Shown here: in pieces, positions 21,707-31,063 of the stretch
Layout of the letters: every line of letters begins with the position of its first letter
How positions within the stretch are numbered: position 1 is the stretch's first letter
Origin: Pseudescherichia vulneris NBRC 102420
GTDB lineage: Bacteria; Pseudomonadota; Gammaproteobacteria; Enterobacterales; Enterobacteriaceae
DNA length: 64,000 nt
Reading direction: 5' to 3'
Assembly (NCBI RefSeq): GCF_000759795.1
Contig: NZ_BBMZ01000015.1
Location: 1-64,000, forward strand
The notes under the pieces: generated by a model
What the model saw: the letters and a program-made list of their open reading frames with translations, nothing else
What the model was told of the DNA's origin: nothing
Database searches by the model: none
Program-made: the position numbers and the translations under genes

Positions 21707-22273
21707 TTATGCTCCAGAGTCAGGGGACGATTTACCCAACATACGTTTGAGGGTGTCGTCTTTATCAATAAAATGGTGTTTAAGGGCAGCCAGGGCGTGC
21801 AGCACGGAGAGAATGACCACGCTCCATGCCAGCCACAGATGTAAAGTACCCGCGAGATCGGCCTGCGCACCGGCGTCGGTCAGGGTAGCGGGGATCTCAA
21901 ACAAGCCAAATACGCTAATGGCTTGACCGTCAGCGGTAGAGATCAGATAGCCGCTGATCACAATGGCGAACAGCAGGGCGTAGAGAGTAATGTGCGCGCC
22001 AATGGCGGCGACATGAGTCAGACGGGAGTAAGAGGCTAATGCTTTCGGCGGCGGAGAGACATGACGCCAGATCAGGCGAACCACCAGGCCCATCATCAGC
22101 AGTACGCCGATGCTTTTATGCAGCTCCGGGGCCTGATGATACCAGCCATCATAATAGCTCAGCGTCACCATCCATAGACCAAGGGCAAACATGCCGTAAA
22201 CCACAAGGGCAACCAGCCAGTGTAACGCAATAGAGACCGCACCATAGCGGCGAGCAGAATTACGCAGTTGCAT
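21707..22273 (-). CDS. yceJ: Cytochrome b561-family membrane protein YceJ
   Basis: A 188-residue protein with four membrane helices and haem-ligand type His residues in [32 protein letters not shown] and [11 protein letters not shown]. It probably transfers electrons in the inner membrane together with periplasmic YceI, with which it forms an operon. Start at ATG 22273 is by family length; ATG 22285 is an alternative. A plausible promoter (TTGCAG, 18 bp, TATATT) lies just upstream. Confidence 0.9.
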   Translation of the reverse strand: MQLRNSARRYGAVSIALHWLVALVVYGMFALGLWMVTLSYYDGWYHQAPELHKSIGVLLMMGLVVRLIWRHVSPPPKALASYSRLTHVAAIGAHITLYALLFAIVISGYLISTADGQAISVFGLFEIPATLTDAGAQADLAGTLHLWLAWSVVILSVLHALAALKHHFIDKDDTLKRMLGKSSPDSGA

Positions 22274-22541
22274 AGAGTTAACCATACTCAAATATAAAGT
22301 TAACTTAAAATGGCCTGCAAAAAATATTAATGCAACTTAAAAATAACAAAAGGAGAGGCTATTTAATTTTGTTCAGTTTTTTCGTCATAATTTACCTTAT
22401 GACCTTCAATGATTTCGTCTCACATTGGAAAAATGAGCCTGTTACTGAGCTTGCAGGCTGATTAGCCTGCTTACTTTCATTCAAAAAAACTGCGCGAAAA
22501 TTAGGTTTTATTAAAGTAATGTCAACTTTTGTCAATATTAC

Positions 22542-22658
22542 CTATCCGGCATAGAGTATATAAATAAAGTCAATTAAGGCCAGCAGCAACCAGAAGGCAA
22601 TATAGGCCATCAAATGTTCACGGACGTTTTCTATGAGGTAAGTAAATAGCCGGCGCAT
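22542..22658 (-). CDS. yceO: Small membrane protein YceO (DUF2770)
   Basis: A 38-codon gene. The product begins MRRLFTYLIENVREHLM and ends ALIDFIYILYAG, with one hydrophobic helix in between. This matches E. coli YceO (46 residues, MRRLLHYLINNIREHLM ...) at the same place between yceJ and solA. E. coli has eight more N-terminal residues; here no start codon exists in frame upstream. GGAG lies five bases before the ATG. Function unknown; YceO has been linked to biofilm and acid survival in E. coli. Confidence 0.85.
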   Translation of the reverse strand: MRRLFTYLIENVREHLMAYIAFWLLLALIDFIYILYAG

Positions 22659-22709
22659 TATATCTCCAGGGATAATTAAGCGTGAACAGGCCCGCGAGGG
22701 GCCTTTTGC

Positions 22710-23831
22710 TTATCCTGCCATGAAACGTCGCAGTGAAAAGGGGGTTAAGTCAAACGCTGGCGTTTTACCTGCGGCAAAGTCAGCGACAATCTCGCCCAGC
22801 ACCGACGCAAACTTAAACCCGTGTCCGCTGAGGCCGGTGATAACCATCGTGTTGGTGCTCTCCGGCAGCGTATCGATGATAAAGTCCTCATCCGGCGAAT
22901 TATCATAGGTGCAGGCGGCACCGTACAGGCAGCCGCCGATGCCGGGCAGGCACTGGCGAAGGAACGGGAAGCACTCTGAGCCGTCAGTGGCGACGCGGCC
23001 AAAGGGCAGGCGCTCGTCTTCGCTGCTGATAGACTGCCCGCCGTTGTGCCTGCCAATCTTAAGCGCATCGTCTTCTGCCGGAAAACCATAGTACTGGTCA
23101 CCGTTGGCCAGCTCGCCGGTAAAGGCAGGGAAGTTGTTTTTACTGCTGTAGCGGCCATCGGCCTGATACCAGGCAAACACCTTGCGTACCGGCTGAATGG
23201 GCAGGGCGGGTAGCAGCTGCTTAACCCAGGTTCCGGCACTGACCAGCAGCTTCGTACCCTGATACTCGCCGTCAGCCGTCTCAATGGTCACGCCATCATC
23301 ATGGTGATGGATCGCCGTCACCGGGCAGTTAAACAGCTGTGCACAGCCCGCTTCCCGGGCGAGGCGGATCCAGGTTTTTATCGCCAGCTCGCTCTTCAGC
23401 ACGCCAGAGTCGGCTTCGAACAGGGCAATATAGTCGTCCGGCACGCGAAATTCAGGCCAGCGCGCCATCAGTGCGGCAGCGTCGAGTTGCTCAACGTTAA
23501 GGTTGAACTGCTGTGCGCTCTGCGCAACGTTGCGCAGAAAATCAGAGTGGGCGGGCCCCAGGTTAACTACGCCGCTGCGAATAAACACCTCTTCGCCGCT
23601 CTCTGCTGCCAGCTCTTCCCACAGCGCCTGCGCTCTGAGTACCAGCGGGACATACTTTTCGCCCTCGCCGTAGGCATGGCGGATCAGCCGCGTATCGCCA
23701 TGATGGCTACCCTGCTGGTGGGGCGGCATATGGGCATCGGTCATCAGCACCTTCAACCCGGCGCGGGTAGCATAATAGCCCGCCGCCGCGCCGACTGAAC
23801 CGCTGCCGATAATAATTAGATCGTATTTCAT
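22710..23831 (-). CDS. solA: N-methyl-L-tryptophan oxidase SolA
   Basis: A 373-residue monomeric sarcosine oxidase-type flavoprotein that demethylates N-methyltryptophan, giving formaldehyde and hydrogen peroxide. The N-terminal FAD motif is [19 protein letters not shown]. The Cys that binds FAD covalently is in [17 protein letters not shown]. The C-terminal [16 protein letters not shown] flavin motif is present. Start at 23831 ([11 protein letters not shown]) by homology. Confidence 0.96.
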   Translation of the reverse strand: MKYDLIIIGSGSVGAAAGYYATRAGLKVLMTDAHMPPHQQGSHHGDTRLIRHAYGEGEKYVPLVLRAQALWEELAAESGEEVFIRSGVVNLGPAHSDFLRNVAQSAQQFNLNVEQLDAAALMARWPEFRVPDDYIALFEADSGVLKSELAIKTWIRLAREAGCAQLFNCPVTAIHHHDDGVTIETADGEYQGTKLLVSAGTWVKQLLPALPIQPVRKVFAWYQADGRYSSKNNFPAFTGELANGDQYYGFPAEDDALKIGRHNGGQSISSEDERLPFGRVATDGSECFPFLRQCLPGIGGCLYGAACTYDNSPDEDFIIDTLPESTNTMVITGLSGHGFKFASVLGEIVADFAAGKTPAFDLTPFSLRRFMAG

Positions 23832-23896
23832 TAGGCTCTCCTGGCAAAAACGCGTGCTCAGGAGAGTAATTAACCCGCCGACGTTATACAAGCCAG

Positions 23897-23924
23897 AAAT
23901 AAATAAGGCACCCTATGGGTGCCT
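23897..23924 (-). terminator. Terminator after bssS
   Basis: Stem AGGCACCC / GGGTGCCT (23906-23913 with 23917-23924, loop TAT), followed on the minus strand by TATTTATTTC. It lies just downstream of bssS. Confidence 0.7.
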
Positions 23925-23947
23925 GGTGGTTGAAAAATGATCATTCA

Positions 23948-24202
23948 CTAATGCCGCTTGTACTCGTTTTCCTGGTAGTCGCCAGATTCAATCTTGGCAA
24001 TGCCGGCTTCTAGAATGGATATAAATTGACGAGCAACGTCGGTCGTTAACCACAGAGTCTGTCCGACCTCGGTGTCGTCACGGTCGGCGTGATTTGGGGT
24101 CTGGTAGTGCAGGCGCAGCATCAGCGCATCGTAGCTGTCCACGGTGCTGATGTCCCACCCTACGAGCGGATGGGTTTGAATGACTTCATTATTTTTTACC
24201 AT
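23948..24202 (-). CDS. bssS: Biofilm regulator BssS
   Basis: An 84-residue cytosolic protein, the same length as E. coli BssS (YceP). In E. coli it affects biofilm formation through indole and catabolite signalling, by an unknown mechanism. Nearly the whole sequence is conserved, including THPLVGWDISTVDSYDALML and LTTDVARQFISILEAGIAKI. No DNA-binding motif is evident. The 267-bp gap to dinI holds its promoter region; I could not name a site. Confidence 0.95.
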   Translation of the reverse strand: MVKNNEVIQTHPLVGWDISTVDSYDALMLRLHYQTPNHADRDDTEVGQTLWLTTDVARQFISILEAGIAKIESGDYQENEYKRH

Positions 24203-24423
24203 TTTAACCCCCTAAATGCGTGTGTAGAGACAACGACTCTTGAGGTTCAATGCGTGTTTATTGAAGCAACTTAAGTATATCAATAATTAAGCAGATTGCG
24301 CCAATAAAAAAATGGGGGGCATTTTTTCTGAACTTTCTTAGAATTTTTTGAACAAGAAAAGGCCTAATTACGGCTTACTTATTACAGAGATAAGCGGCAC
24401 CATCAGAATAATGCCTAAAAATG

Positions 24424-24446
24424 AAAAAAGCCGGGGCGACCCGGCA
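24424..24446 (-). terminator. Terminator of dinI
   Basis: GCCGGG / CCCGGC stem (24430-24435 with 24440-24445) followed on the minus strand by six Ts, 24 bp after the dinI stop. Confidence 0.8.
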
Positions 24447-24469
24447 AAAGCACAATAGGGAAACAACCA

Positions 24470-24715
24470 TTAATCCTGCGTAAACCAGTCGTCCGCGCTC
24501 TCCCAGGTTTGCTGGAGGATCTCGCTAACGCGTTCTTTATCACCTTTGGCACCGCCGAGAACAGAGAGGTTGTTGGCGGCTGCATAGCGGACGGTCACCT
24601 TGCCTTCAGTGTCGGGATAGTCGCTCTGCAGACGGCGGGAGAGTTCGCTTGCCAGCGCGTCAATCGCGCCCGGCGGTAAGGGTGTTGTTTTAGCGATAGT
24701 CACTTCGATACGCAT
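24470..24715 (-). CDS. dinI: DNA damage-inducible protein DinI
   Basis: An 81-residue protein that stabilises RecA filaments and tunes the SOS response. The N-terminal MRIEVTIAKTTPLPPGAIDA strand and the C-terminal acidic helix (ERVSEILQQTWESADDWF) that mimics DNA to bind RecA are both present. A full LexA box lies 19 bp upstream, so it is SOS-induced. Confidence 0.97.
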   Translation of the reverse strand: MRIEVTIAKTTPLPPGAIDALASELSRRLQSDYPDTEGKVTVRYAAANNLSVLGGAKGDKERVSEILQQTWESADDWFTQD

Positions 24716-24734
24716 GATTGCCCCCTGAGTAATG

Positions 24735-24754
24735 TACTGTATTTTTATACAGTA
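24735..24754. promoter_or_regulatory. LexA operator (SOS box) of dinI
   Basis: TACTGTATTTTTATACAGTA is a near-perfect match to the SOS consensus CTGT-N8-ACAG, symmetric except in the central AT tract. Confidence 0.95.
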
Positions 24755-24790
24755 TAGACGCAGAACTTACAACAGGGAGCAAACTCTTTT

Positions 24791-25837
24791 TTAGCGACGG
24801 ATCCGCCAGTTAACGCGTTCGCCCGCCAGGAACGGGATCAGCGTATCGTCAGTGAGGGCGATGCTTTCCGGCACCTGCTCCTCTTCGCGGATCAGCTCTA
24901 CGTAACTCTCGTTGACCGGCAGGCCGTAGAAGCGCGGGCCGTTAAGCGAACAGAAGGCTTCAAAATGCGCTAGCGCGTTCATCTCTTCAAAGATGGTGGC
25001 ATAGCTGGGCAGCGCCGTCGGGGCGTTGAAGCAGCCTGCACAGCCGCAGCTGGCCTCTTTACGCAGGCGCGCATGCGGGGCAGAGTCGGTGCCAAGGAAG
25101 GCACGCTCGAAGCCGCTGGCGACCAGCTCACGCAGCGCCTGCTGGTGAACGTTACGCTTGAGGATAGGCAAACAGTAGAGGTGCGGGCGTACGCCGCCCA
25201 CCAGCATATGGTTACGGTTAAACATCAGATGCTGCGGGGTGATGGTGGCCGCCAGCAGCTCATTGCCCTCGCGTACATAGTCGGCTGCATCTTTCGTGGT
25301 GATGTGCTCAAACACCACCTTCAGTGCGGGCAGGCGCTGGCGCAGCGGCTCCATCACCGTCTCAATAAAGCGCGCCTCGCGATCGAAGATGTCGATCTCG
25401 GCGTGGGTCACTTCGCCATGCACCAGCAGCGGCATACCCAGCGTCTGCATCCGCTCCAGCACCGGCATGATAGCGTCAATGCTGGTCACCCCATGGCTGG
25501 AGTTGGTGGTGGCGTTGGCCGGATAGAGCTTGGCTGCGGTAAAGACCCCTTCGCGGAAGCCGCGCTCAACCTCGTTGGGATCCAGCGAGTCGGTAAGGTA
25601 GCAGGTCATCAGCGGGGTAAAGTCGTGGCCGGCAGGGACGGCGGCAAGAATACGTTGGCGGTAGGCGATGGCGGCCTCGACGGTGGTCACCGGCGGTGCC
25701 AGGTTTGGCATCACGATAGCGCGGCCATAGGTTTCACTGGTGTAGGGCACCACAGTCTTCAACATATCGCCGTCGCGCAGATGTACGTGCCAGTCGTCAG
25801 GGCGGCGAATTTTTAAAACCTGGGGTTGTGCTGTCAT
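24791..25837 (-). CDS. pyrC: Dihydroorotase PyrC
   Basis: A 348-residue zinc enzyme that closes carbamoyl aspartate to dihydroorotate in pyrimidine synthesis. Metal ligands: HVH (H17, H19), the carbamylated Lys K103 in [15 protein letters not shown] and FEHITT. The catalytic Asp lies in FLGTDSAPH. Length equals E. coli PyrC. The upstream region carries a PurR box and a leader that can fold over the ribosome site. Confidence 0.98.
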   Translation of the reverse strand: MTAQPQVLKIRRPDDWHVHLRDGDMLKTVVPYTSETYGRAIVMPNLAPPVTTVEAAIAYRQRILAAVPAGHDFTPLMTCYLTDSLDPNEVERGFREGVFTAAKLYPANATTNSSHGVTSIDAIMPVLERMQTLGMPLLVHGEVTHAEIDIFDREARFIETVMEPLRQRLPALKVVFEHITTKDAADYVREGNELLAATITPQHLMFNRNHMLVGGVRPHLYCLPILKRNVHQQALRELVASGFERAFLGTDSAPHARLRKEASCGCAGCFNAPTALPSYATIFEEMNALAHFEAFCSLNGPRFYGLPVNESYVELIREEEQVPESIALTDDTLIPFLAGERVNWRIRR

Positions 25838-25844
25838 GGTAGTG

Positions 25845-25887
25845 CTCCGGCTAAAGTGAAGTCAGTAATGGCTGGTTTTATGCCGGG
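25845..25887 (-). promoter_or_regulatory. pyrC leader with pyrimidine-sensitive start switch
   Basis: The -10 TATGCT (25893-25898) is followed by TAGTGCCCGGC, so transcripts can start at C or at the G two bases on. The 5' CCGGC (25882-25886) can pair with GCCGG (25847-25851), which covers the GGAG ribosome site (25845-25848). This is the E. coli pyrC mechanism: the longer, CTP-started RNA hides its ribosome site when pyrimidines are plentiful. Confidence 0.75.
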
Positions 25888-25899
25888 CACTAAGCATAG

Positions 25900-25915
25900 G
25901 CGTAAACGTTTTCGT
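25900..25915. promoter_or_regulatory. PurR operator of pyrC
   Basis: GCGTAAACGTTTTCGT is close to the PurR consensus ACGCAAACGTTTGCGT and sits between the -35 and -10 of pyrC. E. coli pyrC is known to be PurR-repressed. Confidence 0.8.
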
Positions 25916-25964
25916 TTGCACCTCTTTCCTGACCGAGGTGCAAAAATTACGCTGCGCCTACGCG

Positions 25965-26525
25965 TCAGTTAACAAAGGGAATAACAATCTCACCCGCTTT
26001 AATCTCCAGCCCTTTGGCATACTTTTTCGCCAGCGCTTCGCCTTTGCTGCTGTCTTCGCTTAAGACGTAGGCAGGCTGCTGGTTAAAGTAGTTTTGCAGG
26101 GCCTGGTTCAGGTAGGGGATCAGGGTCTGCACCACCGGCTGCATCTTCTGCGGCATTACCGAGGCGTCTACCACCTCCATCTGCTGGAGAAAGATCGCCC
26201 CTTTCTCTTTATTGAAGACCGGCAGCGCCTTGAGCTTCAGCTTGACGGTGGCCTGCTGGCTGCCGAACAGAGAGTTAAGATCCAGCCCGGCATCGCCGGA
26301 GAGCGTAACTTTGCCCGGATCTTCGCGCCCGATGGCGCTGACCAGGTTATTTAGCACGATATGCGCATCCGCCACGCCCGGCAGGCCAATATCGCGGGAG
26401 AAATTGTTGTGCTTTTGCAGCGCCTGGTTGATCTCCTGCTCGCTGACGGTGTACTGGGTGAGCTGGTTGCAACCTGCCAGCAGGCCGCCTGCGACAAGGG
26501 CTGCGGCAAATAAAATCTTCTTCAT
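25965..26525 (-). CDS. yceB: Lipoprotein YceB (DUF1439)
   Basis: A 186-residue lipoprotein with lipobox LLAGC (Cys19) after a short signal peptide. The mature domain belongs to DUF1439, related to lipid-binding tubular folds. It shows YTVSEQEINQALQKHNNFSR and LKLKALPVFN segments. The function is unknown. Start at 26525 by homology and the signal peptide; an upstream in-frame extension is not conserved. Confidence 0.94.
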   Translation of the reverse strand: MKKILFAAALVAGGLLAGCNQLTQYTVSEQEINQALQKHNNFSRDIGLPGVADAHIVLNNLVSAIGREDPGKVTLSGDAGLDLNSLFGSQQATVKLKLKALPVFNKEKGAIFLQQMEVVDASVMPQKMQPVVQTLIPYLNQALQNYFNQQPAYVLSEDSSKGEALAKKYAKGLEIKAGEIVIPFVN

Positions 26526-26652
26526 GGGATCCCTCAAAAGCCATCCATTTATGCCATCGTGACATAAAGCAGCCTGGCGTACCAGCGGGAGGCGTAACAG
26601 CAGAAAAGGCTGAAAGCGGTGGCGGAAACCTGCGCTTCCGCCGAACCAGAGG

Positions 26653-27300
26653 TTAAATTGCGATAGAGGAGAGGAGGTTAATTTGCGTCTGTTTGGCCAT
26701 GTTGTCGCGATAGTCGGCGACGCGGGTGGGCCAGACAATACCGGGCACAATCGTCAGGTTACGCAGCAGCGGGAAGAGGTGGATATCATCCTCAGAGAGT
26801 TCACCGTTAACCGCGTTAGGCTGGACAATATGCTTATCCAGATCGCGCAGGTCATCGCTGATTTTTTTCACCAGCCCCGGCGTATGGGCAAGATGCTCGC
26901 TAAAGTCGCCGATAGCCGCCTCTTTTTTCTTGGTGAAGTAAGCGCGCGCTTCCGGCGTCGCAAACTCATCAAACGGCGCTTTGGCAAAGCGTGGGATTAG
27001 CAGGCGATTGGTGTACTCGTTGACCTTGCGCAGCCATGCCTCAATGGCTGGCTTACGTGCGCCGGTCAGCAGCGGCTCGCCGTCGAGCTGGTCAACGTAC
27101 TTCACAATGTCCAGGCTCTCGGCCATGTAGCGGCTGTCATCTTTTTGCAGGATCGGGGCCATCTTCTGGCCAATCATACGGGTGGGCGTGGCTTCATCAT
27201 CGTTGAGCAACACGTTAAGTTCGACCGGCAGATTTTTCAGGCCGAAGATCATGCGGGCTTTCAGGCAGTACGGGCAGTGGTCGTAAATATAGAGCTTCAC
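26653..27300 (-). CDS. grxB: Glutaredoxin 2
   Basis: A 215-residue glutathione S-transferase-like glutaredoxin. The redox site is CPYC (C9, C12) in the N-terminal thioredoxin domain, followed by the helical GST-type C-terminal domain (VDQLDGEPLLTG onward). It reduces mixed disulfides with glutathione but poorly serves ribonucleotide reductase. Length as in E. coli. Confidence 0.97.
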   Translation of the reverse strand: MKLYIYDHCPYCLKARMIFGLKNLPVELNVLLNDDEATPTRMIGQKMAPILQKDDSRYMAESLDIVKYVDQLDGEPLLTGARKPAIEAWLRKVNEYTNRLLIPRFAKAPFDEFATPEARAYFTKKKEAAIGDFSEHLAHTPGLVKKISDDLRDLDKHIVQPNAVNGELSEDDIHLFPLLRNLTIVPGIVWPTRVADYRDNMAKQTQINLLSSIAI

Positions 27301-27365
27301 GTTTCCCCTCCAGGTGATGGTTGTCCGTAACCATCAGTATGGAAGAGAAAAAAGCGCCTTTCAAA

Positions 27366-28574
27366 TCAGGCCTCCGGTTCGAGCACCCCTGTCTGGGGAT
27401 GTCGGGGGATGAACTGCCACCACAGCGCAAAGAGCGTTACCAGGCCAATCGCCGACAGCATCATCCACGGCAGCTCGGGCTGGCTGAAGGCTTTTCCGGC
27501 GTCGAACAGCCAGCCACCCCCCGCGTAGCCAAGGAATCCGCCGAAGGCGAGACCCAGGCGGCTAAAGCCCATATAACTGCCCCGCGCCCGGGCGTCCGCC
27601 AGCTCAGCGCTCAGCGTTTCCCGCGCCGGTTCGGCAATAATCGAGCCGATATAGAACGTGCAAATTAATGTAAAGAGCTGTTGTAGCGAGCTCACCATGC
27701 CAATCGGCAGCAGGCTGAAGGTCATAAACACCAGGCCAGCCATCAGACGCTGCTCAAGGCGAAAGCGTTTTTCGCTCCAGCGGGCGAGCGGGTAGAGCAG
27801 GGTCAGCGACAGGCTTGCCTCAATGGCATACATCCACTTCACCGCTGCGGGGGAGCCAGCGATGTCGTTCACCATGATCGGCAGCATCAGCATCACCTGT
27901 ACGGCCAGCATGTAGTAGCCAGTTAAGGTGAGAACGTAGGTCACGAAGCGTTTGTCGTTCATCACCCGACTAAGCCCCTCCCGCACCGGGGTTTTCACCG
28001 TCGAGAGCCGCCACGCTGGCAGCAGCCAGGCGTTGAAGGCGGCGCAGAGGACAAAGATCACCGCGCCGGTGGCGCACACCAGGCGGAAATCGTACTGCAG
28101 CAGCCAGCTGCCGAGCAGGGCACCGATCACCGCCCCGGCGCTATCCTGCATCATCAGCAGCGAGAAGAAGCGTCCGCGCAGGTGCGGGCGGATCAGCTTG
28201 ACCACCAGCGCCGAGCGCGGCGGATCGAACAGCGTGCCGCCGAGGCCGGAGAGGATGCACGAGCTCCATAGCAGCCACGGCTCCTGCGCCACGGCCATAG
28301 TGGCGAACCCGGCGGCCCGCAGCAGCATGCCGGTGACGATCATCGGCTTAGCACCAAAGCGGTCGGCGATAGCACCGCCGAAGATCCCCAGCCCCTGCTG
28401 AATAAGCTGGCGCAGGCCGAGGGCAATGCCCACCATCAGGGCGGCCCAGCCGAGCTGATCCACAAAACGAATAGAAATAAGCGGGAAGACAACAAAAAAA
28501 CCCAGCACAACCAGCATATTATCGATGAGCAGGAAATATTTACCCAGGCGCCTGGCCTGCGATACGCGGGACAT
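27366..28574 (-). CDS. mdtH: MFS drug efflux protein MdtH
   Basis: A 402-residue major-facilitator transporter with 12 hydrophobic helices; the E. coli homologue gives modest resistance to norfloxacin and enoxacin when overproduced. The MFS A-motif-like [12 protein letters not shown] lies in the loop between helices 2 and 3. Start at 28574 ([14 protein letters not shown]) gives the E. coli length; an upstream in-frame start is less likely. Confidence 0.95.
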   Translation of the reverse strand: MSRVSQARRLGKYFLLIDNMLVVLGFFVVFPLISIRFVDQLGWAALMVGIALGLRQLIQQGLGIFGGAIADRFGAKPMIVTGMLLRAAGFATMAVAQEPWLLWSSCILSGLGGTLFDPPRSALVVKLIRPHLRGRFFSLLMMQDSAGAVIGALLGSWLLQYDFRLVCATGAVIFVLCAAFNAWLLPAWRLSTVKTPVREGLSRVMNDKRFVTYVLTLTGYYMLAVQVMLMLPIMVNDIAGSPAAVKWMYAIEASLSLTLLYPLARWSEKRFRLEQRLMAGLVFMTFSLLPIGMVSSLQQLFTLICTFYIGSIIAEPARETLSAELADARARGSYMGFSRLGLAFGGFLGYAGGGWLFDAGKAFSQPELPWMMLSAIGLVTLFALWWQFIPRHPQTGVLEPEA

Positions 28575-28766
28575 CTCCCCTCCTGGGAATGTCAAAATAG
28601 TTACCCTGCTATTTTGCGTGGTTGCTGACCATTTTCCCACCGCTGCGGCGACGATATTTTTTTATCAAAGCAACGCTTTGATTGATGCTCTTTATCGTAA
28701 TAGTGGCCTGGCGCAGGTATAGTTATTCGCAGGGGTAACAAGACGTTTTGACAGGAGTGGTGATGA

Positions 28767-29354
28767 ATGTTCGGCTATCGTAACAACGTTCCAAAAGTGC
28801 GCTTGACGACGGACCGGCTGGTGGTGCGTTTAGTGCATGAGCGCGATGCATGGCGTTTAGCAGACTATTACGCAGAGAACCGCCAGTTTTTAAAGCCCTG
28901 GGAGCCCATCCGCGATGAGAGCCACTGCTATCCGTCCGGCTGGCAGGCGCGCCTCAGCATGATTAACGAATTTCACAAGCAGGGAAGCGCCTTCTATTTT
29001 GCGCTGTTCGATCCCGATGAAAAAGAGATCATGGGCGTCGCCAACTTCTCTAACGTCGTACGCGGCTCGTTTCACGCCTGCTATCTGGGCTACTCAATCG
29101 GGCAGAAGTGGCAGGGGCAGGGGCTGATGTTTGAGGCGCTGACCGCCGCGATCCGCTATATGCAGCGCACCCAGCATATTCACCGCATTATGGCCAACTA
29201 CATGCCGCATAATCAGCGCAGCGGCGGCCTGCTGGCGCGGCTGGGTTTTGAAAAAGAGGGCTATGCCAAAGCCTATCTGCTGATCGACGGCGAGTGGCGC
29301 GATCACGTCCTGACGGCGCTGACCACCCAGGAGTGGACCGCAGGCCGCAACTAA
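28767..29354 (+). CDS. rimJ: Ribosomal protein S5 N-acetyltransferase RimJ
   Basis: A 195-residue GNAT acetyltransferase that acetylates the N-terminal Ala of ribosomal protein S5. The acetyl-CoA binding region is [20 protein letters not shown]. Strong identity to E. coli RimJ from [19 protein letters not shown] to the C-terminus. GGAG lies 9 bases before the ATG. First gene of rimJ-yceH-yceM-murJ. Confidence 0.97.
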   Translation: MFGYRNNVPKVRLTTDRLVVRLVHERDAWRLADYYAENRQFLKPWEPIRDESHCYPSGWQARLSMINEFHKQGSAFYFALFDPDEKEIMGVANFSNVVRGSFHACYLGYSIGQKWQGQGLMFEALTAAIRYMQRTQHIHRIMANYMPHNQRSGGLLARLGFEKEGYAKAYLLIDGEWRDHVLTALTTQEWTAGRN

Positions 29355-29366
29355 GGAAAGACGAAA

Positions 29367-30014
29367 ATGAAAATTCTGTTAAGCCCCGCCGAAGCGCGGA
29401 TTATTGGCTGCCTGCTGGAGAAGCAGGTGACGACGCCCGAGCAGTACCCCCTCTCTCTGAATGCAGTGGTCAGCGCCTGCAATCAGAAAACCAACCGTGA
29501 ACCCGTTATGTCTCTCAGCGACGCCGAGGTGCAGGATCTCCTCGACACGCTGGTCAAGCGCCACTACCTGCGCAACGTCAGCGGCTTCGGCAACCGGGTC
29601 ACAAAATACGAGCAGCGCTTTTGTAACTCCGAGTTTGGTAACCTCAAGCTCAGCAGCGGCGAGATGGCGCTCATCACCACGCTGCTGCTGCGCGGCGCGC
29701 AGACCCCAGGCGAGCTGCGGATGCGGGCGGCAAGAATGCATGAGTTTGCTGACGTGCCGGAAGTCGAAAAGACCTTAGAGGCGCTGGCGACGCGGGAGGA
29801 TGGGCCCTTTGTGGTTCGTCTGCCGCGCGAGCCGGGCAAACGTGAAAGCCGCTATATGCACCTGTTTAGCGGCGAGGCGGCTCCGGAAGCCACCTCCGTA
29901 GAGCGCGACGCGCCACAGCCCGAGGATCTCGCGGCGCGGGTGGCGGTGCTGGAGGGCGAGGTCGCCGAACTGAAGCAGCGTCTCGATTCACTGCTGGCAC
30001 ACCTGGGAGATTAA
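29367..30014 (+). CDS. yceH: DUF480 protein YceH
   Basis: A 215-residue protein of the DUF480/YceH family with two winged-helix-like domains ([20 protein letters not shown] and [20 protein letters not shown]) and a C-terminal coiled coil ([19 protein letters not shown]). The role is unknown; the fold suggests DNA binding. It lies 12 bp after rimJ and two bases before yceM, so it is co-transcribed. Confidence 0.94.
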   Translation: MKILLSPAEARIIGCLLEKQVTTPEQYPLSLNAVVSACNQKTNREPVMSLSDAEVQDLLDTLVKRHYLRNVSGFGNRVTKYEQRFCNSEFGNLKLSSGEMALITTLLLRGAQTPGELRMRAARMHEFADVPEVEKTLEALATREDGPFVVRLPREPGKRESRYMHLFSGEAAPEATSVERDAPQPEDLAARVAVLEGEVAELKQRLDSLLAHLGD

Positions 30015-30016
30015 CC

Positions 30017-30940
30017 ATGACACAGTTACGCATAGGCGTAGTGGGGCTGGGCGGTATTGCTCAGAAAGCCTGGCTGCCGGTGCTGGGCGCGGCCACCGAC
30101 TGGACGCTGCAGGCGGCCTGGTCACCGTCGCGGGAGAAGGCGTTAGACATTTGCCAGCGCTGGCGGATGCCCTACGCCGGATCGCTGCCGGAGCTGGCCG
30201 CCCAGTGCGATGCCGTGTTCGTTCACACCTCTACGGCCTCGCACTACGCGGTGGTGAGCGAACTTTTAAACGCCGGGGTCCACGTCTGCGTCGATAAGCC
30301 GCTGGCGGAGAACCTTGCCGATGCCGAGCGGCTGGTGGCGCTGGCCGCGCGTAAAAAGCTGATCCTGATGGTCGGCTTCAACCGTCGCTTTGCACCCCTG
30401 TATCGCGACTTGAAAACCCGCCTCGCCAGCGGGGCCTCGCTGCGCATGGATAAGCACCGGAGCGACAGCGTCGGGCCGCACGATCTGCGCTTTACGCTGC
30501 TGGACGACTACCTTCACGTGGTGGACACCGCCCTGTGGCTGGCGGGAGGCGAAGGCCAGCTTAACGGCGGCACGCTGCTGACCAACGACGAGGGGGCGAT
30601 GATCTACGCCGAGCACCACTTTAGCCACGACGCCCTGCAAATCACCACCAGCATGCATCGCCGGGCGGGTAGCCAGCGCGAGTGGGTGCAGGCGGTGACC
30701 GACGGCGGCCTGTATGACGTGACCGATATGCGCGAGTGGCGGGAAGAGCAGGGCAGCGGCATTACGCTGCGTCCCATTCCCGGCTGGCAAAGCACTCTGG
30801 AGCAGCGCGGCTTCGTGGGCTGCGCCCAGCACTTTATCACCTGTGTGAAAAATCAGACTGCGCCTGAAACCTCCGGCGAGCAGGCGGTGCTGGCCCAGCG
30901 CATCATCGACAGGCTCTGGCGCGAGGCGATGGTTGAATAA
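30017..30940 (+). CDS. yceM: Gfo/Idh/MocA-family oxidoreductase YceM (MviM)
   Basis: A 307-residue NAD(P)-dependent oxidoreductase with the N-terminal Rossmann motif GVVGLGGIAQKAWLP and the sugar-dehydrogenase EKP-type motif as VDKPLAENL. The physiological substrate is unknown; the older name mviM comes from its position next to mviN (murJ). A hairpin lies between it and murJ. Confidence 0.94.
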   Translation: MTQLRIGVVGLGGIAQKAWLPVLGAATDWTLQAAWSPSREKALDICQRWRMPYAGSLPELAAQCDAVFVHTSTASHYAVVSELLNAGVHVCVDKPLAENLADAERLVALAARKKLILMVGFNRRFAPLYRDLKTRLASGASLRMDKHRSDSVGPHDLRFTLLDDYLHVVDTALWLAGGEGQLNGGTLLTNDEGAMIYAEHHFSHDALQITTSMHRRAGSQREWVQAVTDGGLYDVTDMREWREEQGSGITLRPIPGWQSTLEQRGFVGCAQHFITCVKNQTAPETSGEQAVLAQRIIDRLWREAMVE

Positions 30941-31014
30941 CTCGCTGTAGTATCTGGTAATAGTTTCTGGATGTAGTATTTCATCGCAATCCAGGTAGAC
31001 TAAGCGCTTCTTCT

Positions 31015-31037
31015 AACGCCTGCTATGCAGGCGTTTT
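31015..31037 (+). terminator. Hairpin between yceM and murJ
   Basis: AACGCCTGC-TAT-GCAGGCGTT (31015-31035) is a perfect 9-bp stem but is followed by only a short T stretch (TT GCC). It may act as a weak terminator or protect the yceM 3' end. It lies 29 bp before the murJ start. Confidence 0.55.
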
Positions 31038-31063
31038 GCCGCAGGGTTCGGATTAATACGGTA

